DNA from: Bacteroidales bacterium UBA6408
Lineage (GTDB): Bacteria > Bacteroidota > Bacteroidia > Bacteroidales > UBA932
Reading direction: 5' to 3'
Assembly: GCA_002439805.1 (NCBI GenBank)
Contig: DJPQ01000004.1
Span: forward strand, 1-21,101
Length of the DNA: 21,101 bases
Shown: positions 1 to 7,590 of the stretch, one piece after another
Layout: every line of letters starts with the position of its first letter
Position numbering within the stretch: position 1 is the stretch's first letter
Program-made: the position numbers and the translations under genes
Notes under the pieces: model-generated
Database searches by the model: none
Told to the model about the DNA's origin: nothing
What the model saw: only the letters and a program-made list of their open reading frames with translations

Positions 1-46
1 CTTCGGGTGCGGGTTGGGGAAACATAAGACAAAAGAAACACAATAT

Positions 47-3000
47 ATGAAATTCAAGGAATATAGGGGACTGGATCTGGTCGCCGTCGGGAACGAGATT
101 CTCGAAAGATGGAAGGACAACCGTGCGTTTGAGAAGTCACTGGAGCTGCGCGAGGGCGCTCCGGAATTCGTATTCTTTGAGGGGCCGCCTTCAGCCAACG
201 GAATGCCGGGCATACATCATGTCATGGCGCGCTCCATCAAGGACTCGATCTGCCGCTACAAGACCCAGAGCGGGTTCAGGGTGAGGCGCCGCGCCGGCTG
301 GGACACCCACGGGCTTCCGGTCGAACTCGGCGTGGAAAAGAAGCTCGGAATCACGAAGGAGGACATCGGGACGAAGATTTCCGTCGAGGAGTACAACGAC
401 ACCTGCCGCAAGGAAGTGATGAAATATACGAAGGAGTGGATGTCGCTGACCGAGAGAATCGGCTATTGGGTGGATATGAAAGACCCCTACATCACCTACG
501 ACAACCGCTACATCGAGACTCTGTGGTATCTCCTCAAGGACATATACAACAAGGGGCTGCTCTACAAGGGCTACTCCATCCAGCCTTACTCTCCGGCGGC
601 CGGCACGGGACTTAGCTCCCACGAGCTCAACCAGCCGGGATGCTACCGCGACGTGAAGGACACGACGGCCACGGTGCAGTTCGAGGTCATCAAGGACGAG
701 AAGTCACAGATTCTCTTCGGCTGCGAGACCGTTCCTGTCTATTTCCTCGCATGGACGACGACTCCGTGGACTCTGCCTTCAAACACGGCTCTTTGCGTGG
801 GACCGAACATCGACTATGTCCGCGTGAAGTCCTTCAACCCATATTCGGGGAAACAGGCAATCTATGTGGTGGCGAAGGCTCTGGTCGGCAGCTGGTTCAG
901 CCCTAAGGCCGCCGAACTCTCACTGGAGGATTACAAGCCGGGCGACAAACTCGTCCCGTTCAAGGTTCTTGAGGGCGAGTTCAAGGGCAGCGAGCTGCTC
1001 GGGATAAAGTATCATCAGCTCATACCGTGGTTCAGACCGGAGACTGACGGGGCTTTCCGCGTAATCGGCGGAGACTACGTCACGGTTGAGGAGGGCACGA
1101 CGGGCATCGTCCACATCGCCCCGACTTTCGGAGCGGACGACAACAGGGTCGCCAGGCAGGCCGGAGTGCCGCCGATTATGGTCCTTGACCGGAACGGCGA
1201 CCACTATGCGCAGGTTGACAGGCAGGGACGGTTCTTCCGTATGGAGGATATGGATGCGGAGTATGCGGCTAAGTATGTCTCTGAGGACTATGCCGAATGG
1301 GCCGGACGATATGTCAAGAACGCCTACGACTCATCCCTTGCGCCTGACGCGCCTACCCTTGACATCGACATCTGCATGATGCTCAAGTCTCAGGGCAAGG
1401 CGTTCAGGATTGAAAAGCACGTCCACACCTATCCGCACTGCTGGAGAACCGACAAGCCGGTGCTCTACTACCCTCTTAACTCATGGTTCATCAGAACCAC
1501 TGCGGTGAGGGAGCGGATGATGGAACTGAACGACACGATTGTCTGGAAGCCGGAATCCACCGGAACCGGACGCTTCGGCAAGTGGCTTGAGAACATCCAG
1601 GACTGGAACCTCAGCCGCAGCCGCTACTGGGGAACTCCGCTGCCTATATGGCGCAGCGAGGACGGAAAGGAGGAGAAGTGCATAGGTTCCGTGAAGGAAC
1701 TCTATGCTGAAATCGAAAAGGCCGTCGCCGCAGGAATCATGGGCTCCAACCCTCTGAAGGACAAGGGATTCTCTCCGGTGGATATGTCCAAGGAAAACTA
1801 TGACAGGATTGACCTTCACAGACCTTATGTCGATAACATATTTCTTGTTTCTCCATCGGGAAAGAAGATGACTCGTGAGACTGACCTCATCGACGTGTGG
1901 TTTGACTCCGGAGCCATGCCTTATGCTCAGGAGGGTCTCCGCAATCTTGGAAGCAAGGACTTCGGATGCACGGCCGACTTCATAGCCGAGGGAGTCGATC
2001 AGACACGCGGGTGGTTCTACACTCTCCACGCCATTCACACCATGGTGAGCGACTCGTGCGCTTTCCGTCGCGTGATTTCCAACGGACTGGTGCTCGACAA
2101 GGACGGCAACAAGATGAGCAAGAGGCTCGGAAACGCCGTGGATCCGTTCGGACAGCTTGACAAATACGGCGCTGACGCCCTCCGGTGGTATATGCTCACG
2201 AACTCGCAGCCTTGGGACAATCTCCGCTTCGACGAGGCGGGCGTTGACGAGGTCCGCAGGAAGTTCTTCGGGACATTATATAATACATATTCGTTCTTCG
2301 CTCTCTATGCCAATGTCGATGGCTTCGACCCGTCAGTCGGGCAGATTCCCTACTCGGAGCGTCCGGAGCTTGACAGGTGGATAATCTCCCTGCTCAACAC
2401 GCTCGTGAAGGATGTCGTCGCCGCCTACGAGGACTATGACGTGACTCAGGCCGGCCGTCTCATTCAGACCTTTGTCTGCGACCACTTGAGCAACTGGTAC
2501 GTGCGCCTGGGCAGAAAGCGTTTCTGGGGAGGCACGATGGATGCGGACAAGCTTTCGGCCTACCAGACCCTGCATGAGGTTCTTCTTTCCGTTTCAGAGC
2601 TCGCCGCCCCTATTGCGCCGTTCTTTATGGACAGGCTCTACCTCGACCTCACTGGAGGGGAGGACGGAGAGTTCCGCTCGGTTCACTATGTTCCTATGCC
2701 TCAGTACAATGAGGCCGTTGTGGATAAGGACCTTGAGGAGAGGATGGAACTTGCGCAGAGGGCCTCGTCGATGGTGCTCGCGCTCCGTCGCAAGGTGAAC
2801 ATCAAGGTCCGCCAGCCGCTCTCCAAGCTCGTCATCCCTGTGCTGAACGACAAGGTGAAGGAACAGCTCGAGAAGGTGAAGTCTCTGCTTCTCGGAGAGG
2901 TGAACGTGAAGGACGCCGAGTTCATCCATGACACCGCCGGCATCATAACGAAGAAGATAAAGCCGAATTTCAAGACTCTCGGCAAGATTTACGGCAGGCA

Positions 3001-3481
3001 GATGAAGGAGATTGCGGCGGCGTTCCCTCAGCTTTCGCAGGAGACCATCGCGGCAATCGAGGCTTCGGATGAATACACGCTGAGCCTTCCTTCGGGCGAC
3101 GTCGTCCTGAAGAAGGGGGACTACGAGATCACTTCCGAGGATATGCCGGGCTGGCTCGTGGCGAGCGACGGCCCGCTCACTCTCGCTCTCGACATCACAG
3201 TCACCGATGAACTCCGCCGCGAGGGCATTGCGCGCGAACTCATAAACAGGATTCAGAATCTCCGCAAGGACAGCGGGTTCGAGGTCACGGACAGGGTCCG
3301 CGTGGGCATATTCACGGATGTTCCGGAGTACAGGGCGGAAATTGCCGATGCCTTGTCTGCTTACGCCGACTATGTGGCGTCGCAGACCCTCGCTGTCAGC
3401 GTCACCATGGCTGATGCCCCGGAGGGTTCGGATGTCGAATGGGGCGAGGGTACCGTTAACATCGACGTCGAAAAGATATAA
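47..3481 (+). CDS. ileS: Isoleucyl-tRNA synthetase (long, eukaryote-like form)
   Basis: Cytoplasmic class I aminoacyl-tRNA synthetase that charges tRNA-Ile with isoleucine and edits misactivated valine. The protein has 1144 residues, clearly longer than the roughly 940 of E. coli IleRS, as in the eukaryote-like IleRS type. Visible in order: an N-terminal Rossmann signature PPSANGMPGIHH (about 47-58), the CP1 editing-domain threonine-rich stretch TTTPWTLPSNTAL (about 236-248), WFDSG (about 617-621), the KMSKR loop (689-693) and a long helical anticodon-binding and C-terminal region. The usual HxGH motif is written GIHH here (see findings). I chose ATG 47 because it begins the conserved MKFKEY N-terminus and has an A-rich upstream region. 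An in-frame TTG at 14 would add 11 unlikely residues. It is the first gene of an operon with the DksA-like gene (21-nt gap) and lspA. Family assignment is certain; the subtype comes from length and motif. Confidence 0.98.
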   Translation: MKFKEYRGLDLVAVGNEILERWKDNRAFEKSLELREGAPEFVFFEGPPSANGMPGIHHVMARSIKDSICRYKTQSGFRVRRRAGWDTHGLPVELGVEKKLGITKEDIGTKISVEEYNDTCRKEVMKYTKEWMSLTERIGYWVDMKDPYITYDNRYIETLWYLLKDIYNKGLLYKGYSIQPYSPAAGTGLSSHELNQPGCYRDVKDTTATVQFEVIKDEKSQILFGCETVPVYFLAWTTTPWTLPSNTALCVGPNIDYVRVKSFNPYSGKQAIYVVAKALVGSWFSPKAAELSLEDYKPGDKLVPFKVLEGEFKGSELLGIKYHQLIPWFRPETDGAFRVIGGDYVTVEEGTTGIVHIAPTFGADDNRVARQAGVPPIMVLDRNGDHYAQVDRQGRFFRMEDMDAEYAAKYVSEDYAEWAGRYVKNAYDSSLAPDAPTLDIDICMMLKSQGKAFRIEKHVHTYPHCWRTDKPVLYYPLNSWFIRTTAVRERMMELNDTIVWKPESTGTGRFGKWLENIQDWNLSRSRYWGTPLPIWRSEDGKEEKCIGSVKELYAEIEKAVAAGIMGSNPLKDKGFSPVDMSKENYDRIDLHRPYVDNIFLVSPSGKKMTRETDLIDVWFDSGAMPYAQEGLRNLGSKDFGCTADFIAEGVDQTRGWFYTLHAIHTMVSDSCAFRRVISNGLVLDKDGNKMSKRLGNAVDPFGQLDKYGADALRWYMLTNSQPWDNLRFDEAGVDEVRRKFFGTLYNTYSFFALYANVDGFDPSVGQIPYSERPELDRWIISLLNTLVKDVVAAYEDYDVTQAGRLIQTFVCDHLSNWYVRLGRKRFWGGTMDADKLSAYQTLHEVLLSVSELAAPIAPFFMDRLYLDLTGGEDGEFRSVHYVPMPQYNEAVVDKDLEERMELAQRASSMVLALRRKVNIKVRQPLSKLVIPVLNDKVKEQLEKVKSLLLGEVNVKDAEFIHDTAGIITKKIKPNFKTLGKIYGRQMKEIAAAFPQLSQETIAAIEASDEYTLSLPSGDVVLKKGDYEITSEDMPGWLVASDGPLTLALDITVTDELRREGIARELINRIQNLRKDSGFEVTDRVRVGIFTDVPEYRAEIADALSAYADYVASQTLAVSVTMADAPEGSDVEWGEGTVNIDVEKI

Positions 3482-3502
3482 ACCAGCATTAACTTACATA
3501 TT

Positions 3503-3916
3503 ATGTCAGAGGAAAAGAAAACCAATGAGCCTGAAGTACAGGTCCGTTACAGCGACGAGGAACTGCAGGAGTTCAAACAGATAATTCTTGAGATGCTCGC
3601 CAAGGCGAAGGAAGAGTACAACACCCTGCGTGCAGTTGTCACGCACTCGTCAAGCAACGACATCGGCGACACGTCCCCTACGTTCAAGGGGCTTGAGGAG
3701 GGAGCCTCGGCTCTCTCGAAGGAGGAGGCCGGCCAGCTCGCGCAGCGCCAGTACAAGTTCATCCAGAACCTTGAGGCGGCTCTCGTGCGCATCGAGAACA
3801 AGACCTACGGCATCTGCCGCGTCACCGGCAAGCTCATCCCCAAGGAGAGGCTTCGTCTCGTGCCGCACGCGACGCTGACGGTAGAGGCCAAGGAGATGCT
3901 GAACAAGAAACAGTAG
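3503..3916 (+). CDS. DksA/TraR-family transcription factor without zinc ligands
   Basis: A 137-residue protein related to DksA, which inserts a coiled coil into the RNA polymerase secondary channel and works with ppGpp. Seen: a helical coiled-coil region (about 17-100) with an acidic tip DIGDTS (53-58) aligning with the DxxDxA tip of E. coli DksA, then a C-terminal finger-like segment TYGICRVTGKLIPKERLRLV (101-120). The four cysteines of the canonical finger are reduced to one (C105); the others are replaced by T, P and A type residues, so zinc binding is unlikely. This zinc-free form is, to my knowledge, usual in Bacteroidetes relatives. It sits 21 nt after ileS and 9 nt before lspA, so it is probably cotranscribed with both. 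Whether it acts on rRNA promoters as DksA does cannot be told from sequence. Confidence 0.9.
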   Translation: MSEEKKTNEPEVQVRYSDEELQEFKQIILEMLAKAKEEYNTLRAVVTHSSSNDIGDTSPTFKGLEEGASALSKEEAGQLAQRQYKFIQNLEAALVRIENKTYGICRVTGKLIPKERLRLVPHATLTVEAKEMLNKKQ

Positions 3917-3925
3917 GCGTTCTCT

Positions 3926-4612
3926 ATGAAGTTCAGAATGTCCAAGGGCAGGTGGCTCATAGTTTTGGGCGTTGCCCTCGTTGTCATAGATCAGGTTATC
4001 AAGATACTCGTCAAGACGAACATGACCCTTGGCGAGCATTTTGACGTCATCGGCGACTGGTTCAAGATTTATTTCATCGAGAATGAGGGGATGGCGTTCG
4101 GAATGAAGTTCGGAGGTTGGTTCGGCAAGCTTCTTCTCTCGTTGTTCAGGATAGTGCTTTTCAGCGTCCTCGTCTGGTGGATTAACAAATTGTGCAGACG
4201 TCCTTCGACTCCTACAGGAGTGCTCGTGGGGCTCACTCTCATCACGGCAGGGGCTCTCGGAAACATCTTCGACTGCTTCTTCTACGGCCTTGTCTTTTCG
4301 GAGTCAACGCCTTACGAGGTCGCTTCATTCGGAGGACATTACGCCCCTTTCCTTTTCGGGAAAGTGGTGGATATGTTTTATTTCCCGCTCATCGACACGA
4401 CCTGGCCCGACTGGATGCCGTGGATAGGCGGCCGCCCGTTCAAGTTTTTCGAGCCGGTGTTCAATTTCGCGGACAGCTGCGTGACGGTCGGCACGTTCTA
4501 CCTGATTTTCTTCCAGTACAAGTTCTTTGCACAGGACGGCAACACCGTTCCGGCAGACGGCGTCTCCTCATCATCGCAGGACGCTCCGGCGGAGGGCAGA
4601 CGCAAAAAGTAG
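3926..4612 (+). CDS. lspA: Lipoprotein signal peptidase (signal peptidase II)
   Basis: Inner-membrane aspartyl protease that removes signal peptides from diacylglyceryl-modified prolipoproteins. The 228-residue protein has hydrophobic segments near 10-30, 66-88, 98-120 and 184-202. Diagnostic motifs are VVIDQVIKILV (19-29), IENEGMAFG (51-59), GNIFD (112-116) and FNFADS (179-184), which place the catalytic aspartates at D116 and D183. It is longer than E. coli LspA (164 residues) because of an insertion of about 50 residues between the two catalytic motifs and a polar C-terminal tail. The insertion (about 123-175) contains GKVVDMFYFPLID, a segment typical of Bacteroidetes LspA. Start ATG 3926 lies 9 nt after the DksA-like stop; a second in-frame ATG at 3938 is possible. 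Confidence 0.96.
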   Translation: MKFRMSKGRWLIVLGVALVVIDQVIKILVKTNMTLGEHFDVIGDWFKIYFIENEGMAFGMKFGGWFGKLLLSLFRIVLFSVLVWWINKLCRRPSTPTGVLVGLTLITAGALGNIFDCFFYGLVFSESTPYEVASFGGHYAPFLFGKVVDMFYFPLIDTTWPDWMPWIGGRPFKFFEPVFNFADSCVTVGTFYLIFFQYKFFAQDGNTVPADGVSSSSQDAPAEGRRKK

Positions 4613-4631
4613 CAAAAAAAGCGAAAAAATA

Positions 4632-4662
4632 TTTGCAGAGTGTTTCTTTTTTCCTACCTTTG
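4632..4662 (+). promoter_or_regulatory. Bacteroidetes-type promoter for tRNA-Ser
   Basis: A -33 box TTTG (4632-4635), a 19-nt spacer and a -7 box TACCTTTG (4655-4662) match the Bacteroidetes consensus TTTG-N19-TAnnTTTG exactly. It lies 20 nt after the lspA stop and about 90 nt before the mature tRNA, with transcription expected to begin near 4668. Confidence 0.85.
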
Positions 4663-4752
4663 CAGTCCTTTCTGAAAGCAAGGTCCGAAAGTTTCTCTCT
4701 GAGAGTTTCTTTAAGGCCGCTCTGAAAGGAAGTAAAGTCTGAAAAAGATTCA
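4663..4752 (+). repeat. tRNA leader with five degenerate TCTGAAAG octamers
   Basis: Between the promoter and the mature tRNA-Ser the octamer TCTGAAAG recurs: 4671-4678 (exact), 4684-4691 (TCCGAAAG), 4698-4705 (TCTGAGAG), 4721-4728 (exact) and 4738-4745 (TCTGAAAA). The segment would be the 5' leader of the pre-tRNA, removed by RNase P. No open reading frame of note occupies it. Whether the repetition has a function is unknown. Confidence 0.55.
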
Positions 4753-4837
4753 GGAGAGTTGGCCGAGTGGTTTAAGGCGGCAGTCTTGAAAACTGTTGAG
4801 GTGAAAGCCTCCGGGGGTTCGAATCCCTCACTCTCCG
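4753..4837 (+). tRNA. tRNA-Ser (anticodon UGA)
   Basis: Class II tRNA. Acceptor arm GGAGAGT pairs with ACTCTCC, followed by discriminator G at 4837. Anticodon stem GCAGT / ACTGT flanks the loop CTTGAAA, giving anticodon TGA at 4787-4789, which reads UCA. A long variable arm with GAGG / CCTC pairing is typical of tRNA-Ser. The T arm GGGGG-TTCGAAT-CCCTC is intact with one G-U pair. The 3' CCA is not encoded (the next bases are CAA), so it must be added enzymatically. Confidence 0.97.
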
Positions 4838-4860
4838 CAAAGACCTGAAAATCAGGGAGT

Positions 4861-4886
4861 CGCCCTCGCGAAAGCGAGGGCGTTTT
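4861..4886 (+). terminator. Rho-independent terminator after tRNA-Ser
   Basis: A perfect 9-bp GC-rich stem CGCCCTCGC / GCGAGGGCG (4861-4869 with 4874-4882) is closed by a GAAA tetraloop and followed by TTTT (4883-4886). It begins 23 nt after the tRNA on the plus strand. Confidence 0.85.
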
Positions 4887-4949
4887 GTGAAAAAGGAGGT
4901 CGCCGTTGAGAGCCTTGCTCTCATAAGGCGGTCTCCTTTTTCACAAAAC
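4882..4949. repeat. Long hairpin-forming inverted repeat
   Basis: Positions 4882-4898 (GTTTTGTGAAAAAGGAG) are the exact reverse complement of 4933-4949. Pairing continues inward to 4904/4927 with two G-T pairs, giving a stem of about 23 bp. The loop contains a further small stem, TGAGAG / CTCTCA. The left arm overlaps the T-run of the preceding terminator. It lies between convergent transcription units (tRNA-Ser and the AraC gene). Confidence 0.8.
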
Positions 4950-4969
4950 CACACCCCTCAAAGGGTGTG
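4945..4969 (-). terminator. Rho-independent terminator of the AraC-family gene
   Basis: Read on the minus strand, the stem CACACCC / GGGTGTG (4969-4963 with 4956-4950) with a 6-nt loop is followed by G and TTTT (4948-4945). It lies about 80 nt downstream of the regulator's stop codon, so it would end that transcript. Confidence 0.65.
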
Positions 4970-4973
4970 AGAC

Positions 4974-5026
4974 TCCCTTTGCCTTGCCGCCGCCTTTGCA
5001 AGGGCCTCGCCGGCAAGGCAAAGGGA
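4974..5026. repeat. 16-bp perfect inverted repeat
   Basis: TCCCTTTGCCTTGCCG (4974-4989) is the exact reverse complement of 5011-5026, with a 21-nt loop that itself contains CCTT / AAGG. It forms a GC-rich hairpin just downstream of the AraC-family gene. Lacking a T-run, it looks more like a REP-type palindrome or a 3' mRNA stabiliser than a terminator. Confidence 0.75.
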
Positions 5027-5051
5027 ACCGCGCCCAAAGGAAGCGAATCCC

Positions 5052-5966
5052 TCACACAAAATTCACGCGGAAGCGGCGGCGGTAGTCCTTGGGGGACATC
5101 CCGACCTCGCGGAGGAACATGGCGGAGAAATAGGAACTGTCGCCGAAGTTGAGGTTCCAGGCCACTTCCTTGATGCTCATCGACGACTCGGCGAGCAGCC
5201 GGCAGGCCTCCTGAATGCGCAGAGCCATCAGGTAGCGGGCGGGGGAGATTCCCATACATTCCCGGAACTTCTTGCGGAACCACGAATAACTCATCCCGGC
5301 CTCCTTCGCTATGTCCTCAAGGTCAAGCTCTTCGGTGAACCTTTCCCTCATCAGCGACTTCGCGGTGTCAATACGGCCCGAGGCGTAGTCCGATGACGAG
5401 GCCTTGTTCGTGTCGTGATAGATCGCGAGGCCGAGAAGCATATTCACCGTTCCCGCGAGATACTGCTGGTAGGTCGCCTTCTCCTGGACGGCAATCTGAA
5501 TCGCGTCGCTGTAGAGCGAGACAATGTCCTCGCGCACGCCGACGCGATAGACCGTCTTGTCGAGAAACCCGTGCCTGAGCCTTTCCTCGATGACCGCTCC
5601 CTGAAACCCTATCCAGTATTCCTCCCATCCCGTTTCCCTGTCCGGAAGGTAGCTGTGCCAGACGCCGGGACGCAGCAGAATCATATCGCCGCAGTTTATC
5701 GCGGTGCATCCCCCGTCCGCGTCGTACATCAGCCCCCTCCCCGAATGGATGTAGAGAAGCTGCCAACTGCCGAGCACCCGTCCCTTGTTCACGTCGAAAT
5801 AGAACCCCTCCGGATGCTTTTCCGCCGGCGGGTAGCTCGCATAGCCCTTTTCGACCACCTGCGTACCCACCGTGTTCACCGTGATTCCCCACTGCTCGTC
5901 CTTCTTTCCGCTGAGGAGATATTTTATGCTCTGAACATTTTTCATCTTTCGGAGATATGAATACAT
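5052..5966 (-). CDS. AraC-family regulator, probable L-rhamnose activator (RhaR-like)
   Basis: A 304-residue cytoplasmic transcription factor. The N-terminal half resembles the cupin-type sugar-sensing domain of AraC proteins (for example LLYIHSGRGLMY and GDMILLRPGVWHSYLP). The C-terminal 100 residues hold two helix-turn-helix units: LEDIAKEAGMSYSWFRKKF and SIKEVAWNLNFGDSSYFSAM, with the family signature ending in MSPKDYRRRF. It is divergent from rhaB across a 137-bp intergenic region, the arrangement expected for a pathway activator. A rhamnose activator of this family, RhaR, sits beside the equivalent kinase-isomerase-permease-aldolase operon of Bacteroides thetaiotaomicron. The rhamnose role is inferred from position; family membership is clear. 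An internal ATG at 5945 (MKNVQSIKYL) is an equally credible start. Confidence 0.92.
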   Translation of the reverse strand: MYSYLRKMKNVQSIKYLLSGKKDEQWGITVNTVGTQVVEKGYASYPPAEKHPEGFYFDVNKGRVLGSWQLLYIHSGRGLMYDADGGCTAINCGDMILLRPGVWHSYLPDRETGWEEYWIGFQGAVIEERLRHGFLDKTVYRVGVREDIVSLYSDAIQIAVQEKATYQQYLAGTVNMLLGLAIYHDTNKASSSDYASGRIDTAKSLMRERFTEELDLEDIAKEAGMSYSWFRKKFRECMGISPARYLMALRIQEACRLLAESSMSIKEVAWNLNFGDSSYFSAMFLREVGMSPKDYRRRFRVNFV

Positions 5967-6103
5967 CGGCGAATATAATGAATAAAATCAAAAATCAACA
6001 TTTTAATGCCATAATAATGATATGAAAATGCCGGGGAATACCTTATTTTGCGAAGATAATCCCTAATCGGGGTTATGGGTTTGGACATAATAATAGACAC
6101 TAT
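5967..6103. promoter_or_regulatory. Divergent control region of the rhamnose locus
   Basis: This AT-rich 137-bp stretch must hold the promoters of both the AraC-type regulator and rhaB. A near-consensus -7 box for rhaB, TTATTTTG at 6043-6050 (one mismatch to TAnnTTTG), has no good -33 partner, as would fit an activator-dependent promoter. Downstream of it lies a 21-bp near-palindrome (6056-6076) with arms ATAATCCC and GGGGTTAT. Candidate sites only; no binding site can be proved by reading. Confidence 0.5.
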
Positions 6104-7576
6104 ATGGCATCGTTGGCGATAGACCTCGGCGCGACAAGCGGCCGCATCGTGCTCGGAAAATATACCGGGAACGGCATTCAAATGACTGAGATACACCGGT
6201 TTCCTAACAATATAATCAAAGTCTGCGGACGCAGCTACTGGGACTTGTGGGGGCTGTGGAACGAGATTGTCGCGGGGCTTCGCAAGGCCGCCTCTTCCGG
6301 CGAGCGGATTGAGTCGGTCGGAGTCGATACCTGGGGCGTGGATTTCGTGCTTCTCGGCGCGGACGGACATATTCTCGCACAGCCGCGTTCCTACCGTGAC
6401 GACTACACCTCGGGAATGCCGGAGAAATTCTTCGGACTCGTCCCGCGCAAGGAACTCTACCGCAGGACCGGCATCCAGATTATGAACTTCAACACGGTCT
6501 TTCAGCTCTTCGCCATGAGGCAGGAGGGAAATTCCGCCCTTGAGGCCGCCGAGGGACTGCTTTTCATGCCGGATGCGATTTCCTATATGCTTTCCGGCGA
6601 GCGTGTCTGCGAATACACCGTACTTTCCACCTCCGCGCTGATGGCTCCGGAAACGCACGGCTTTGACGAGGGCATCCTCGCCGCCGCCGGAGTGGACCGC
6701 AGCCTTTTCGGCAGGCTCGTGATGCCCGGGGAGGTGATAGGCACGCTCACGGATGAGGTCGCCTTGGAAACAGGACTCGGGAAAATCCCCGTGATTGCCG
6801 TCGCCGGGCATGACACGGGTTCGGCCGTCGCCGCCGTGCCTGCAACGGACGGGAACTTCGCCTACCTCAGTTCGGGAACATGGTCTCTGATGGGGGTCGA
6901 GACCCCATCGCCGATTGTCACCGACAAGTCCTTTGAAATGAACTTCACGAACGAGGGCGGAGCCGAGGGCAACATCCGCTTCCTCAAGAACATAACCGGA
7001 ATGTGGCTGCTGGAGAGATGCCGCGCATCGTGGAAAAAGGCCGGGAGGGAATACGGCTATCCGCAGATTGTCGCGATGATGGGGGACGCCTCCCCGTTCC
7101 GCAGCATGATTGACCCCGACGACGCGTCCTTCGCCAATCCGGAGGATATGCCTTCTGCCATTCGGGAATACTGCCTTTCCCATGGGGAGCCGGAGCCTTC
7201 GTCGGACGCGGAGTTCATCCGCTGCATCTTCGAGTCTCTCGCCCTGAAGTATCGCCTTGTGCTCGGCAGGCTGAAGGAGCTCTCCGGCAAGGATATAGAG
7301 CGCCTGCACGTAATCGGCGGCGGTTCCCTGAATGCGGAACTGAACGGGATGATTGCCGCCTCGCTCGGGATTCCGGTGATTGCAGGACCGGCCGAGGCCA
7401 CCACCGCAGGCAACCTCATGGCACAGTTCGTCGGGCTCGGGCTTGCCGGCTCCATGGCCGGGATGCGCGGGGCGCTTGCCTCCGACTCCTCCCTCCGCCG
7501 CTTCGAACCGGAGAATACCGAGGTCTGGGACGAGGCCTACGCCCGCTTTGAGAAAATTCTCTGTCACCGAGCGTAA
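6104..7576 (+). CDS. rhaB: L-rhamnulokinase
   Basis: FGGY-family sugar kinase that phosphorylates L-rhamnulose to L-rhamnulose 1-phosphate with ATP. Its 490 residues match the E. coli enzyme (489). Seen: the N-terminal phosphate-binding segment IDLGATSGRIVLG (6-18), VDTWGVDFVLL near residues 74-84, the nucleotide-binding SSGTWSLMGVE in the middle, and C-terminal HVIGGGSLNAELNGMIA followed by GPAEATTAGNLMAQ, typical of rhamnulokinases. It is the first gene of the plus-strand rha operon. Start ATG 6104 follows an AT-rich leader, with no other in-frame start fitting the conserved N-terminus. Related kinases such as fuculokinase are less likely because rhaA and rhaD homologues follow. Confidence 0.96.
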   Translation: MASLAIDLGATSGRIVLGKYTGNGIQMTEIHRFPNNIIKVCGRSYWDLWGLWNEIVAGLRKAASSGERIESVGVDTWGVDFVLLGADGHILAQPRSYRDDYTSGMPEKFFGLVPRKELYRRTGIQIMNFNTVFQLFAMRQEGNSALEAAEGLLFMPDAISYMLSGERVCEYTVLSTSALMAPETHGFDEGILAAAGVDRSLFGRLVMPGEVIGTLTDEVALETGLGKIPVIAVAGHDTGSAVAAVPATDGNFAYLSSGTWSLMGVETPSPIVTDKSFEMNFTNEGGAEGNIRFLKNITGMWLLERCRASWKKAGREYGYPQIVAMMGDASPFRSMIDPDDASFANPEDMPSAIREYCLSHGEPEPSSDAEFIRCIFESLALKYRLVLGRLKELSGKDIERLHVIGGGSLNAELNGMIAASLGIPVIAGPAEATTAGNLMAQFVGLGLAGSMAGMRGALASDSSLRRFEPENTEVWDEAYARFEKILCHRA

Positions 7577-7590
7577 CTGAGCCTTCCGGC

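Noticed and set aside
1481..2038. A 185-codon minus-strand frame inside ileS
   Set aside because: It is antisense to a highly conserved region of the synthetase and has no start context or homology signal.
4192..4725. A 177-codon plus-strand frame overlapping lspA and the tRNA leader
   Set aside because: It is out of frame with lspA, has an arginine-rich translation typical of a shifted frame, and runs across the tRNA promoter.
4838..5051. Possible CRISPR array or attachment site beside tRNA-Ser
   Set aside because: The repeats are inverted rather than direct and regularly spaced. No duplicate of the tRNA 3' end is seen and no integrase is nearby.
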